This document shows positions 1 to 6,427 of a stretch of DNA of 64,000 bases, one piece after another. The DNA is from Actinoplanes solisilvae. GTDB taxonomy: Bacteria; Actinomycetota; Actinomycetes; Mycobacteriales; Micromonosporaceae. The notes under the pieces are model-generated. The model did no database searches and was not told the DNA's origin. It saw only the letters and a list, made by a program, of their open reading frames with translations. The DNA lies in the NCBI RefSeq assembly GCF_003999975.1, contig NZ_RJAC01000002.1:310001-374000 (forward strand). The letters are read 5' to 3'. The position numbers and the translations under genes are program-made. Position 1 is the stretch's first letter, and every line of letters starts with the position of its first letter.

Positions 1-540
1 GCCGAGCCGCATGTGCCGCTCGCGAGCCTGCCGGGCATGCGTGAGCGCACCCTGCGCATATCGTCGGCCGGCAAGACGTTCTCGTGCACAGGCTGGAAGG
101 TCGGCTGGGCCACCGGGCCCGCTCGGCTGGTGTCCGCGGTCACCCGGGTCAAGCAGTTCCTGACCTTTGTGAACGCCGGTCCGTTGCAGCCGGCCGTGGC
201 CGTCGCGCTGGGCCTGCCCGACTCCTATTTCACCGGTTTCCGCGACGAGCTCCAGGCCCGCCGCGACCATCTGACCGCCGGGCTGATCGAGGCGGGCTTC
301 GCCGTTCAGCCGTCCGACGGCACCTATTTCGTGACGGCCGACATCACTCCGCTGGGTGGCACGGACGGCGTCGAGTTCTGCCGGGAACTGCCCGAGCGCT
401 GCGGCGTAGTGGCGGTGCCGACCCAGGTCTTCTACGACAACCAGGCCGCCGGCCGGCACCTGATCCGCTTCGCCTTCTGCAAACGGGAAGCGGTCATCGA
501 CGAGGCGGCCCAGCGTCTGTCGAAGCTGGGCCGCGGATAA
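1..540 (+). CDS. PLP-dependent aminotransferase, C-terminal part (DapC/YbdL-like)
   Basis: The reading frame is open from base 1 and ends at TAA 538-540, so only the last 179 residues are present. SSAGKTFSCTGWKVGW holds the lysine (codon 73-75) that forms the Schiff base with pyridoxal phosphate in class I/II aminotransferases, and HLIRFAFCK near the end holds the arginine that normally binds the substrate carboxylate. From memory the sequence resembles Mycobacterium tuberculosis Rv0858c, annotated as N-succinyldiaminopimelate aminotransferase (lysine and peptidoglycan precursor synthesis). The related YbdL/kynurenine aminotransferases use methionine or other amino acids, so the substrate is not fixed. 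It converges on glmM. The stop codon lies inside a 21-bp tandem repeat. Confidence 0.85.
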   Translation, partial: AEPHVPLASLPGMRERTLRISSAGKTFSCTGWKVGWATGPARLVSAVTRVKQFLTFVNAGPLQPAVAVALGLPDSYFTGFRDELQARRDHLTAGLIEAGFAVQPSDGTYFVTADITPLGGTDGVEFCRELPERCGVVAVPTQVFYDNQAAGRHLIRFAFCKREAVIDEAAQRLSKLGRG

Positions 541-604
541 CCGAAGCTGGGCCGCGGACAACCGAAGCCGGGCCGCGGGTAACCCGAAGCTGAACAGCGG
601 ATAG
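521..604. repeat. 21-bp tandem repeat spanning the aminotransferase stop codon
   Basis: Units at 521-541, 542-562 and 563-583 share the core cgaagctgggccgcgg with few changes, and a fourth degraded unit follows at 585-604. The first unit encodes the protein's last residues (SKLGRG) and its TAA. Later units keep TAA-like or CAA triplets, so the array looks like slippage copies of the gene's own 3' end. It fills the gap between two convergent genes. Confidence 0.85.
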
Positions 605-609
605 GGCTG

Positions 610-1959
610 CTAGGCGGGGCTGGCCGCGCGGACCTCGTCGGCGATGCGCTCGGCGACCTCGCGGGCCTGCTCCTCCGTCTCGGCCTCGACCATGACGCGG
701 ACCAGCGGCTCGGTACCCGACGGGCGGAGCAGCACGCGGCCGGTCTCGCCCAGCTCGTTCTCGGCCAGCGCGACGGCGGCCTGGACGGCCGGGGCCGCCG
801 CGCCCGCCTCGCGGTTGCCGACCCGTACGTTGATCAGCACCTGGGGAAGCTTGTGGACGACCGCGGCGAGGTCGGCCAGCGACTTGCCGCTCGCGGCGAT
901 CTGGGCCATCAGGTGCAGGCCGGTCAGCACGCCGTCGCCGGTGGTCGCGAAGGCCGGCATCACGATGTGCCCGCTCTGCTCGCCGCCCAGCGCCAGGCCG
1001 TCCGCGTCCAGCGCCTCGAGCACGTACCGGTCGCCGACCTTGGTCTCGATCAGCTTGATGCCGGACTGCTTCATGGCGATCCGCAGCCCGAGGTTGCTCA
1101 TCACGGTCGCGACCAGCGTGTTGTCGGTCAGCGTTCCGGCGTCGCGCATCGCCAGCGCCAGGATCGCCATGATCTGGTCGCCGTCGACGACCTCACCCGA
1201 GGCGGTCACGGCCAGGCAGCGGTCGGCGTCGCCGTCGTGGGCCAGGCCCAGGTCGGCACCGGCGGCCAGCACGGCCTCGCGCACCTTGTCGAGGTGCGTG
1301 GAGCCGCACTCGTCGTTGATGTTGTAGCCGTCCGGGTCGGCGTGGATCGCGATGACCTCGGCGCCGGCCTCCTCGTAGGCGACCGGGGCCACCTCGCTGG
1401 CCGCGCCGTTCGCGCAGTCGACCACGACCTTGATGCCCTCGAGACGGTTCGGCAGGGCGCTGACCAGGTGCTTGATGTAGTGCTCGGCCCCGTCGAGCAG
1501 GTCGTTGACCCGGCCGATGCCGGCGCCGGTCGGACGGCCGATCGTGCCGTGCCCGTCCTCGACCGCGCGCTCGATGCGCTCCTCCAGCTCGTCGGGCAGC
1601 TTCGTGCCGCCGGCGGCGAAGAGCTTGATGCCGTTGTCGGGCATCGGGTTGTGCGACGCGGACAGCATCACGCCGAGGTCGGCGTTGGTCTGGCTGACCA
1701 GGTAGGCCACTGCGGGGGTGGGCAGCACGCCGACCCGCACCACGTTGGCTCCGGCGCTGGTGAGACCGGCGACGACGGCCGCCTCGAGCATCTCGCCGCT
1801 GGCCCGCGGGTCACGCCCGACGATCGCCAGTGGAGTGTGGCTGCTGTCGCTCTCCACCAGGACCCGTGCGGCCGCGACCGCCACGCTGAGGGCAAGCTCA
1901 GGGGTCAGGTCCCCGTTAGCGAGACCGCGTACGCCGTCGGTGCCGAACAGTCGCCCCAT
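610..1959 (-). CDS. glmM: Phosphoglucosamine mutase
   Basis: GlmM interconverts glucosamine-6-phosphate and glucosamine-1-phosphate in the cytoplasm, on the route to UDP-GlcNAc and peptidoglycan. The 449-residue length is normal. The phosphoserine loop [12 protein letters not shown] places the catalytic serine at residue 102, as in Escherichia coli. DGDADR (Asp242, 244, 246) binds the metal, GGEQSGH is the sugar loop and [11 protein letters not shown] near residue 411 is the phosphate-binding loop. ATG at 1959 follows GAGAGGAAG. It lies downstream of rplM-rpsI on the same strand, an order common in actinobacteria, but the hairpin at 2028-2073 separates it from rpsI. Confidence 0.97.
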   Translation of the reverse strand: MGRLFGTDGVRGLANGDLTPELALSVAVAAARVLVESDSSHTPLAIVGRDPRASGEMLEAAVVAGLTSAGANVVRVGVLPTPAVAYLVSQTNADLGVMLSASHNPMPDNGIKLFAAGGTKLPDELEERIERAVEDGHGTIGRPTGAGIGRVNDLLDGAEHYIKHLVSALPNRLEGIKVVVDCANGAASEVAPVAYEEAGAEVIAIHADPDGYNINDECGSTHLDKVREAVLAAGADLGLAHDGDADRCLAVTASGEVVDGDQIMAILALAMRDAGTLTDNTLVATVMSNLGLRIAMKQSGIKLIETKVGDRYVLEALDADGLALGGEQSGHIVMPAFATTGDGVLTGLHLMAQIAASGKSLADLAAVVHKLPQVLINVRVGNREAGAAAPAVQAAVALAENELGETGRVLLRPSGTEPLVRVMVEAETEEQAREVAERIADEVRAASPA

Positions 1960-2027
1960 GAAGGTCTTCCTCTCGCCGGCCGCCTTGGACCGGACCGTGT
2001 GTGCGTCGTTGAGGGGAGGGAACGCAA

Positions 2028-2073
2028 ACGGCCGGGCAGGTTCCTGAGAAACCCAGGAACACCACCCGGCCGT
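2028..2073 (-). terminator. Intrinsic terminator-like hairpin after rpsI
   Basis: Read on the minus strand, a stem of about 19 bp (arms 2054-2073 and 2028-2046, a few mismatches) is followed by TTTGCGTT. It lies 18 bases after the rpsI stop and before glmM. The weak U-tract suggests partial termination. Confidence 0.75.
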
Positions 2074-2091
2074 GTCAGACTCGGCGCAAAA

Positions 2092-2589
2092 TCAGCGCTT
2101 CGAGTACTGCGGAGCCTTGCGGGCCTTCTTGAGACCGTACTTCTTGCTCTCCTTGACGCGGGCGTCACGGGTGAGGAAGCCGGCCTTCTTGAGGGCGGGA
2201 CGGTCGTCGGGCTCGTTCGTGATGAGCGCCCGCGCGATGCCGAGGCGGAGCGCACCGGCCTGGCCGGTGATGCCGCCGCCGCGCAGGTTCGCGATCACGT
2301 CGAACTGCTCTTCCTTCTCAGCGGTAACGAGCGGCTCACGGATGAGCTGCTGGTGCACCTTGCTGGGGAAGTAGGCCTCGAGGTCGCGGCCGTTGCAGGT
2401 GATCTTGCCGGTGCCGGGCACGAGGCGCACCCGGACGATGGCCTCCTTGCGGCGGCCGACGGTCTGGATCGGACGGTCACCGGGACGCGGGGCGCGGACC
2501 GGGGCCGGCGCGGGCGTCTCGACGACGACAACCGTCTCGGCCGGCTCCTCGACGGTCTCGACGACCTCGGGCTCGATGATGTCGGACAT
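2092..2589 (-). CDS. rpsI: 30S ribosomal protein S9
   Basis: S9 belongs to the 30S head, and its basic C-terminal tail reaches the P-site tRNA. The 165-residue protein has an acidic N-terminal extension of about 35 residues, usual in actinobacteria, then the core starting [18 protein letters not shown]. It ends KAPQYSKR, the conserved tRNA-contacting tail. I chose ATG at 2589 because GGGAGAAGG lies 7-15 bases before it. A GTG at 2613 overlaps the rplM stop but would add eight non-conserved residues. It is cotranscribed with rplM, 20 bases upstream. Confidence 0.96.
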   Translation of the reverse strand: MSDIIEPEVVETVEEPAETVVVVETPAPAPVRAPRPGDRPIQTVGRRKEAIVRVRLVPGTGKITCNGRDLEAYFPSKVHQQLIREPLVTAEKEEQFDVIANLRGGGITGQAGALRLGIARALITNEPDDRPALKKAGFLTRDARVKESKKYGLKKARKAPQYSKR

Positions 2590-2609
2590 GCTGCTGCCTT
2601 CTCCCGCGC

Positions 2610-3053
2610 TCACTGCGCGACCTGGGTGATCTCGAACGGCTTCGGCTGCTGAGCGGCGTGCGGGTGCTCAGCGCCCGGGTAGACCTTCAGCTTCTTGATG
2701 ATCTGCCGCGCCAGCTTGTTGTGCGGGAGCATGCCCTTGATGGCCATCTCGACGGCCTTCTCGGGGCGCTTGGTGAGCAGCTCCTCGTAGCCGACCTGCT
2801 TGAGGCCGCCCGGGTAGCCCGAGTGGCGGTAGGCGACCTTGGTCTGCCGCTTGTTGCCGGTCAGGGCCACCTTGCCAGCGTTGATGATCACAACGAAGTC
2901 GCCGGTGTCGACGTGCGGGGCGAAGATCGGCTTGTGCTTGCCGCGCAGGAGAGTGGCGGCGTGAGTGGCCAGGCGGCCCAGAACGACGTCAGAAGCGTCG
3001 ATAATGTGCCACTGACGCTCGATCTCACCCGGCTTCGGGCTGTACGTACGCAC
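2610..3053 (-). CDS. rplM: 50S ribosomal protein L13
   Basis: L13 is an early-assembly 50S protein that binds 23S rRNA domain II. The protein starts [20 protein letters not shown], using GTG at 3053 with AAGG upstream, and is 147 residues long, the normal size. [19 protein letters not shown] and [10 protein letters not shown] are family hallmarks. The frame stays open for another 68 codons upstream, but that part (3054-3257) is cysteine- and arginine-rich, unrelated to L13, and contains the promoter. First gene of the rplM-rpsI operon. Confidence 0.97.
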   Translation of the reverse strand: MRTYSPKPGEIERQWHIIDASDVVLGRLATHAATLLRGKHKPIFAPHVDTGDFVVIINAGKVALTGNKRQTKVAYRHSGYPGGLKQVGYEELLTKRPEKAVEMAIKGMLPHNKLARQIIKKLKVYPGAEHPHAAQQPKPFEITQVAQ

Positions 3054-3164
3054 AGAATTACCTTGTCTTGTCGTCGGTCTGGGGTCGCGCGCTGGTCGCA
3101 GGCTTTCGCGAACTTTGAGCCTACCCCGGAGGGCTGACTCGCAGCTGTCGCACAACAGCAGGCA

Positions 3165-3194
3165 ACAATACCCGGCCGCGCGGCGCGTGGTCAA
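3165..3194 (-). promoter_or_regulatory. Predicted sigma70-type promoter for rplM-rpsI
   Basis: On the minus strand TTGACC (3189-3194) is separated by 18 bp from TATTGT (3165-3170). Transcription would start about 105 nt upstream of rplM. No start-site data are available. Confidence 0.65.
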
Positions 3195-3732
3195 AACGTG
3201 CTGGTCTGGAAGCTGTGTTCTAGAGCCTAGAGCTACACGATCGGTGGCCCCGCCCAAGACCCACGGACGCGACCTCCAAACATAACCTCAGCCAGCATAC
3301 CCGGCGGCTCGGACGCGCCCGACAGCGGGACCCGGAGCCCCAACAGACCGTCACCGGGGTCACACACCAGCACCTCTTAGCAGGCTCGAAACAAACGGGA
3401 CGCAACGGCGAAATTCACCGACGGCACGCTTCGGTCATGGCCAACGGTGCTGACACCTCGACGACGCGGGCCCGTCATGGCTCCCGCGTGCGAGGACGAC
3501 GCACTATGGAAAAGCCACCGTCAGGGTTGAGGACGGACCTGACGGTGACCGCCGGACCGGCTTCCCGGTCAGGCGAAGAGGAGTTGTGGCGCGCGCCGGG
3601 CGGAGGTACGGCGGAGACCGCAGGCGTGACATGGGAGCGGGTCGACGCTGAGGACGGCGGACTCCGAGCGTGCCCTTCGGTGGACCGACCGGCCGCGCCA
3701 CGACTTCTGAACCCTGATCTCGAGACGGCCGG
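3195..3732. other. Intergenic region between divergent rplM and the HemD/winged-helix gene
   Basis: This 538-bp stretch has no convincing gene. A 99-codon frame (3437-3736, plus) lacks a ribosome site and recognisable sequence. What can be seen is a small dyad TCTAGAGCCTAGA (about 3220-3232) upstream of the rplM promoter and a perfect 10-bp inverted repeat at 3516-3547. No clear promoter for the plus-strand gene was found. Confidence 0.6.
3516..3547. repeat. Perfect 10-bp inverted repeat (operator candidate)
   Basis: CACCGTCAGG at 3516-3525 and CCTGACGGTG at 3538-3547 are exact reverse complements separated by 12 bases. The pair lies 186 bp upstream of the winged-helix gene. No T-run follows on either strand, so an operator is more likely than a terminator. 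Confidence 0.6.
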
Positions 3733-4875
3733 ATGATCGACCGTACGGGGGGACCGCGCCGGACGGTGATCACAGCGGCCGCCCTGGCCGAGCCGGCCGC
3801 GTCGCTCTCCGGGTACACGATCGGGGTCACCGCCGACCGCCGCCGCGACGAGCTGGCCACCCTGCTCGAGGGCCGCGGCGCCCGCGTCGTGCTGGCCCCC
3901 GCGCTGCGCATAGTCCCGATCGCCGACGACGCCGAGCTCAGGGCCGCGACCCGCGCTTGCCTCGACACCCCGCCCGACATCGTGCTCGTCAACACGGGCA
4001 TCGGCATGCGCGGCTGGCTCGAGGCCGCCGAAGGCTGGGGTCTGGCCGAACCGCTCCGCGCCGTACTCTCCCGGGCCTATCTGGTCGCCCGCGGCCCCCT
4101 GGCGCGCGCGGCCGTCCGCTCGGCCGGGCTGCACGACCAGTGGTCACCCGAGGGCGAGGGCTATGAAGAGGTCGTCGACCACCTCACCGCGCGCGGGATC
4201 GCCGGCCTGACCGTCGCCATGCAACTCCACGGCGAACGGCAGCCCGAATACACCGAGGCGCTGGAGAACGCGGGCGCCCGCGTGATCGAGGTTCCGGTCT
4301 ATCGCTGGGCGCCTCCGATCGACGCCGCGCCCCTGCAGCGCCTGGTCGACCTGATCACGGCCCGGCTGGTCGACGCCGTCACGTTCACCGCCGCCCCGGC
4401 CGTGCTGGCCCTGCTGCGGGCCGCGCCCGACGTCGACGCCGTGCTCGACGCCTTCCGCTCCGACGTTCTGGTCGCCTGTGTCGGCCCGGTCACCGCCGCT
4501 CCCCTGCGTCGGCACGACGTGCCGATCGTGGCGCCGCCGCGGGCCCGGCTCAGCGCCCTGGTGCGCACGATCGTCGACGAGCTGCCTCAGCGCGCGGTGT
4601 CGCTGGAGGTCGCCGGCCACTCGCTGACGCTGCGCGGCCATGCCGCCGTCATCGACGGTGAACTGCGTCCGCTGGCCCCGGCGCCGATGGCCGTGCTGCG
4701 AACACTCGCCGCCGCGCCCGGCCGCGTGCTGTCCCGGGCGGCATTGCTGCACGCTCTTCCCCGCGGCGCCGACGAGCATGCCGTCGAGATGGCCGTCGCC
4801 CGTCTGCGGGCCGGCCTGAACGCGCCGGGGGTCATCGAGACCGTCGTCAAGCGCGGCTATCGCCTGCCGGTCTGA
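3733..4875 (+). CDS. HemD-like domain / winged-helix regulator, NnaR-like
   Basis: The 380-residue protein joins a uroporphyrinogen-III synthase-like domain (about 27-265, beginning LSGYTIGVTADRRRDEL) to a C-terminal OmpR-type winged helix (about 295-380, with ADEHAVEMAVARLRAGL and VVKRGYRLPV). This architecture matches actinobacterial proteins annotated as uroporphyrinogen-III synthase, and NnaR of Streptomyces coelicolor, a GlnR-controlled activator of nitrate/nitrite assimilation. No other heme gene is nearby, which favours regulation over tetrapyrrole synthesis; this is inference. ATG at 3733 has only a weak ribosome site (GAGACGG), and GTG at 3763 is an alternative. Monocistronic, convergent with the conservon. 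Confidence 0.75.
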   Translation: MIDRTGGPRRTVITAAALAEPAASLSGYTIGVTADRRRDELATLLEGRGARVVLAPALRIVPIADDAELRAATRACLDTPPDIVLVNTGIGMRGWLEAAEGWGLAEPLRAVLSRAYLVARGPLARAAVRSAGLHDQWSPEGEGYEEVVDHLTARGIAGLTVAMQLHGERQPEYTEALENAGARVIEVPVYRWAPPIDAAPLQRLVDLITARLVDAVTFTAAPAVLALLRAAPDVDAVLDAFRSDVLVACVGPVTAAPLRRHDVPIVAPPRARLSALVRTIVDELPQRAVSLEVAGHSLTLRGHAAVIDGELRPLAPAPMAVLRTLAAAPGRVLSRAALLHALPRGADEHAVEMAVARLRAGLNAPGVIETVVKRGYRLPV

Positions 4876-5024
4876 CCGGTTTTTCGAGCGCGCCCACTTA
4901 CGCAGGCCGCCCGGGTGGGTCGAGCGTTCTGGGCGCGCCAGCGCCCTGCTCGGCCCGCCCGGGCCCTCGGCGGGAGCGACGGTCGGTAACCCACCACCCC
5001 GCTACGACATCCGCGGTTGACTTG

Positions 5025-5645
5025 CTATCCGACCGGGGTCGGTTGTCCACCACTCTGTTCGGCCACCAGGGTCGCCATGGCGTGTTCGACCACGCCGACC
5101 AGCACCTGCTTGACCGAGTCGCGGTGCCGGGCGTCGCACATGATGAGCGGGACGTGGGCCGGGATGGCCAGCGCCTCGCGCACCTCGTCCGGCTCGTAGC
5201 GCGGCGCGCCGTCGAAGCAGTTCAACGCCACCAGGTACGGCAGGTGGCGGTTCTCGAAGTAGTCGAGCGGGGCGAACGCGTCCGCGATCCGGCGGGTGTC
5301 GACCAGCACGGCCGCACCGACGGCGCCGCGGATCAGCTCGTCCCACATGAACCAGAAACGGGTCTGCCCGGGCGTGCCGAAAAGGTAGAGGATCAGATCG
5401 TCGGCCATCGTGATGCGGCCGAAGTCCATCGCCACCGTCGTGGTCCCCTTGCCGGGCACCTTGGACGCGTCGTCGATCCCCTGGCCGGCCGAGGTCATGA
5501 CCGCCTCGGTCGTCAGCGGCTCGATCTCGGAGACCGCGCCGACCAGCGTCGTCTTACCCACGCCGAAGCCTCCGGCGATGACGATCTTCGCCGAGGTGAT
5601 CTCTTTGGGTTGCGCCCCCGCCCGCTCAGAGCTTGCGAAGTCCAC
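5025..5645 (-). CDS. Conservon GTPase (CvnD-type)
   Basis: This is a Ras/MglA-like small GTP-binding protein, the last gene of a four-gene conservon. The P-loop GGFGVGKT is at residues 25-32, FGTPGQTRFW replaces the usual DxxG switch II as in other CvnD proteins, and ALNCFD serves as the NKxD base-recognition motif. Length is 206 residues. GTG at 5645 follows GGAAAGGG and overlaps the DUF742 gene by 20 nt, implying coupled translation. In Streptomyces, conservon proteins form a membrane-associated complex likened to a eukaryotic G-protein system. The signal sensed here is unknown. Confidence 0.93.
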   Translation of the reverse strand: MDFASSERAGAQPKEITSAKIVIAGGFGVGKTTLVGAVSEIEPLTTEAVMTSAGQGIDDASKVPGKGTTTVAMDFGRITMADDLILYLFGTPGQTRFWFMWDELIRGAVGAAVLVDTRRIADAFAPLDYFENRHLPYLVALNCFDGAPRYEPDEVREALAIPAHVPLIMCDARHRDSVKQVLVGVVEHAMATLVAEQSGGQPTPVG

Positions 5646-5988
5646 TTAACACCCTTTCCAGCAGATCCATCCGCTCCGTGAACCCAGTCTTGGGAGCGGC
5701 GCTGTGCAATGACAGCAGCCCGTCGGCCACCATGTCCGCGACCAGCACCCGCGCCACACCCAGCGGAAGCCGGGTCAGCGCTGAGAGTTCGGCCAGCGAT
5801 TGCGCCTTCGCCTCGCACAGCACGGCGATGCGGTATTTGTCATGCCCGGCGAACCGAGCCTCTTGCAAACCGGCCTGGCTGGCGACCAGGACCGCCTCGA
5901 TCGGGATGTCCCGGCGCGGTTCGGTACGTCCGCGGGTGACCGCGTACGGGCGCACCAGGTTGCCTCTCGGGTCCTGCGGCTGTCCCAC
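5626..5988 (-). CDS. DUF742 protein (CvnC-type)
   Basis: A 120-residue DUF742 protein, the third gene of the conservon. RGNLVRPYAVTRGRT at the N-terminus and LTRLPLGVARVLVADMVADGLL in the second half are typical, the latter resembling a winged-helix fold. Its biochemical role is not established. GTG at 5988 has GAAGGGGGTG upstream. It lies 31 nt after the roadblock gene and overlaps the GTPase gene by 20 nt. Confidence 0.92.
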   Translation of the reverse strand: MGQPQDPRGNLVRPYAVTRGRTEPRRDIPIEAVLVASQAGLQEARFAGHDKYRIAVLCEAKAQSLAELSALTRLPLGVARVLVADMVADGLLSLHSAAPKTGFTERMDLLERVLSGLRKL

Positions 5989-6019
5989 CTGCGATCACCC
6001 CCTTCCGTCGAACCGGCGG

Positions 6020-6427
6020 CTAATGACTGACTGCTTCACGCGCGGTCGGCGACAGCGAAGCGCCGACCCGCTCGACCAGCAGGGCCATCTCGTAGCCGAC
6101 CTGTCCCACGTCGCAGCTTCGCGCGGCCAGCACGGCCATCGAGGAGCCGTCGCTGATCGACATGAGGAACAGGTAGCCGCTGTCCATCTCGATGATCGTC
6201 TGGTTGACGGCGCCCGCGCTGAACATGCGCGACGCGCCGTCGGTCAGGCTGACCACGCCGGACGTGATGGCGGCCAGCTGGTCGGCCCGGTCCGCGGGCA
6301 GGTCACGCGACGCCGCCAGCAGCAGACCGTCGGCGGACACCGCCACGACGTGGGCGATGCCGGCCACGCTGTTGGCGAAGTTGTTGAGCAGCCAGCCCAT
6401 GTCCTGCATGGTGGGGGGCCTGGTCAC
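6020..6427 (-). CDS. Roadblock/LC7 domain protein (CvnB-type)
   Basis: The 135-residue protein is a single roadblock/LC7 domain, the fold that regulates small GTPases in MglA/MglB and dynein systems. MQDMGWLLNNFANSVAGI, VVAVSADGLLLAAS and GYLFLMSISDGSSMAVLA are diagnostic. It probably partners the GTPase encoded two genes downstream. The GTG start at 6427 overlaps the kinase stop by 4 nt (GTGA) and has AAGGAGAAT just upstream, so the two are translationally coupled. Confidence 0.94.
   Translation of the reverse strand: MTRPPTMQDMGWLLNNFANSVAGIAHVVAVSADGLLLAASRDLPADRADQLAAITSGVVSLTDGASRMFSAGAVNQTIIEMDSGYLFLMSISDGSSMAVLAARSCDVGQVGYEMALLVERVGASLSPTAREAVSH

Noticed and set aside
3054..3257. N-terminal extension of L13 by 68 residues
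   Set aside because: The extension is Cys/Arg-rich and not L13-like. A good promoter lies within it and GTG 3053 gives the family length.
3437..3736. A 99-codon plus-strand frame ending at the start of the NnaR-like gene (ATGA overlap)
   Set aside because: The overlap looked like coupling, but there is no ribosome site, the composition is that of random GC-rich sequence and the inverted repeat at 3516-3547 lies inside it.
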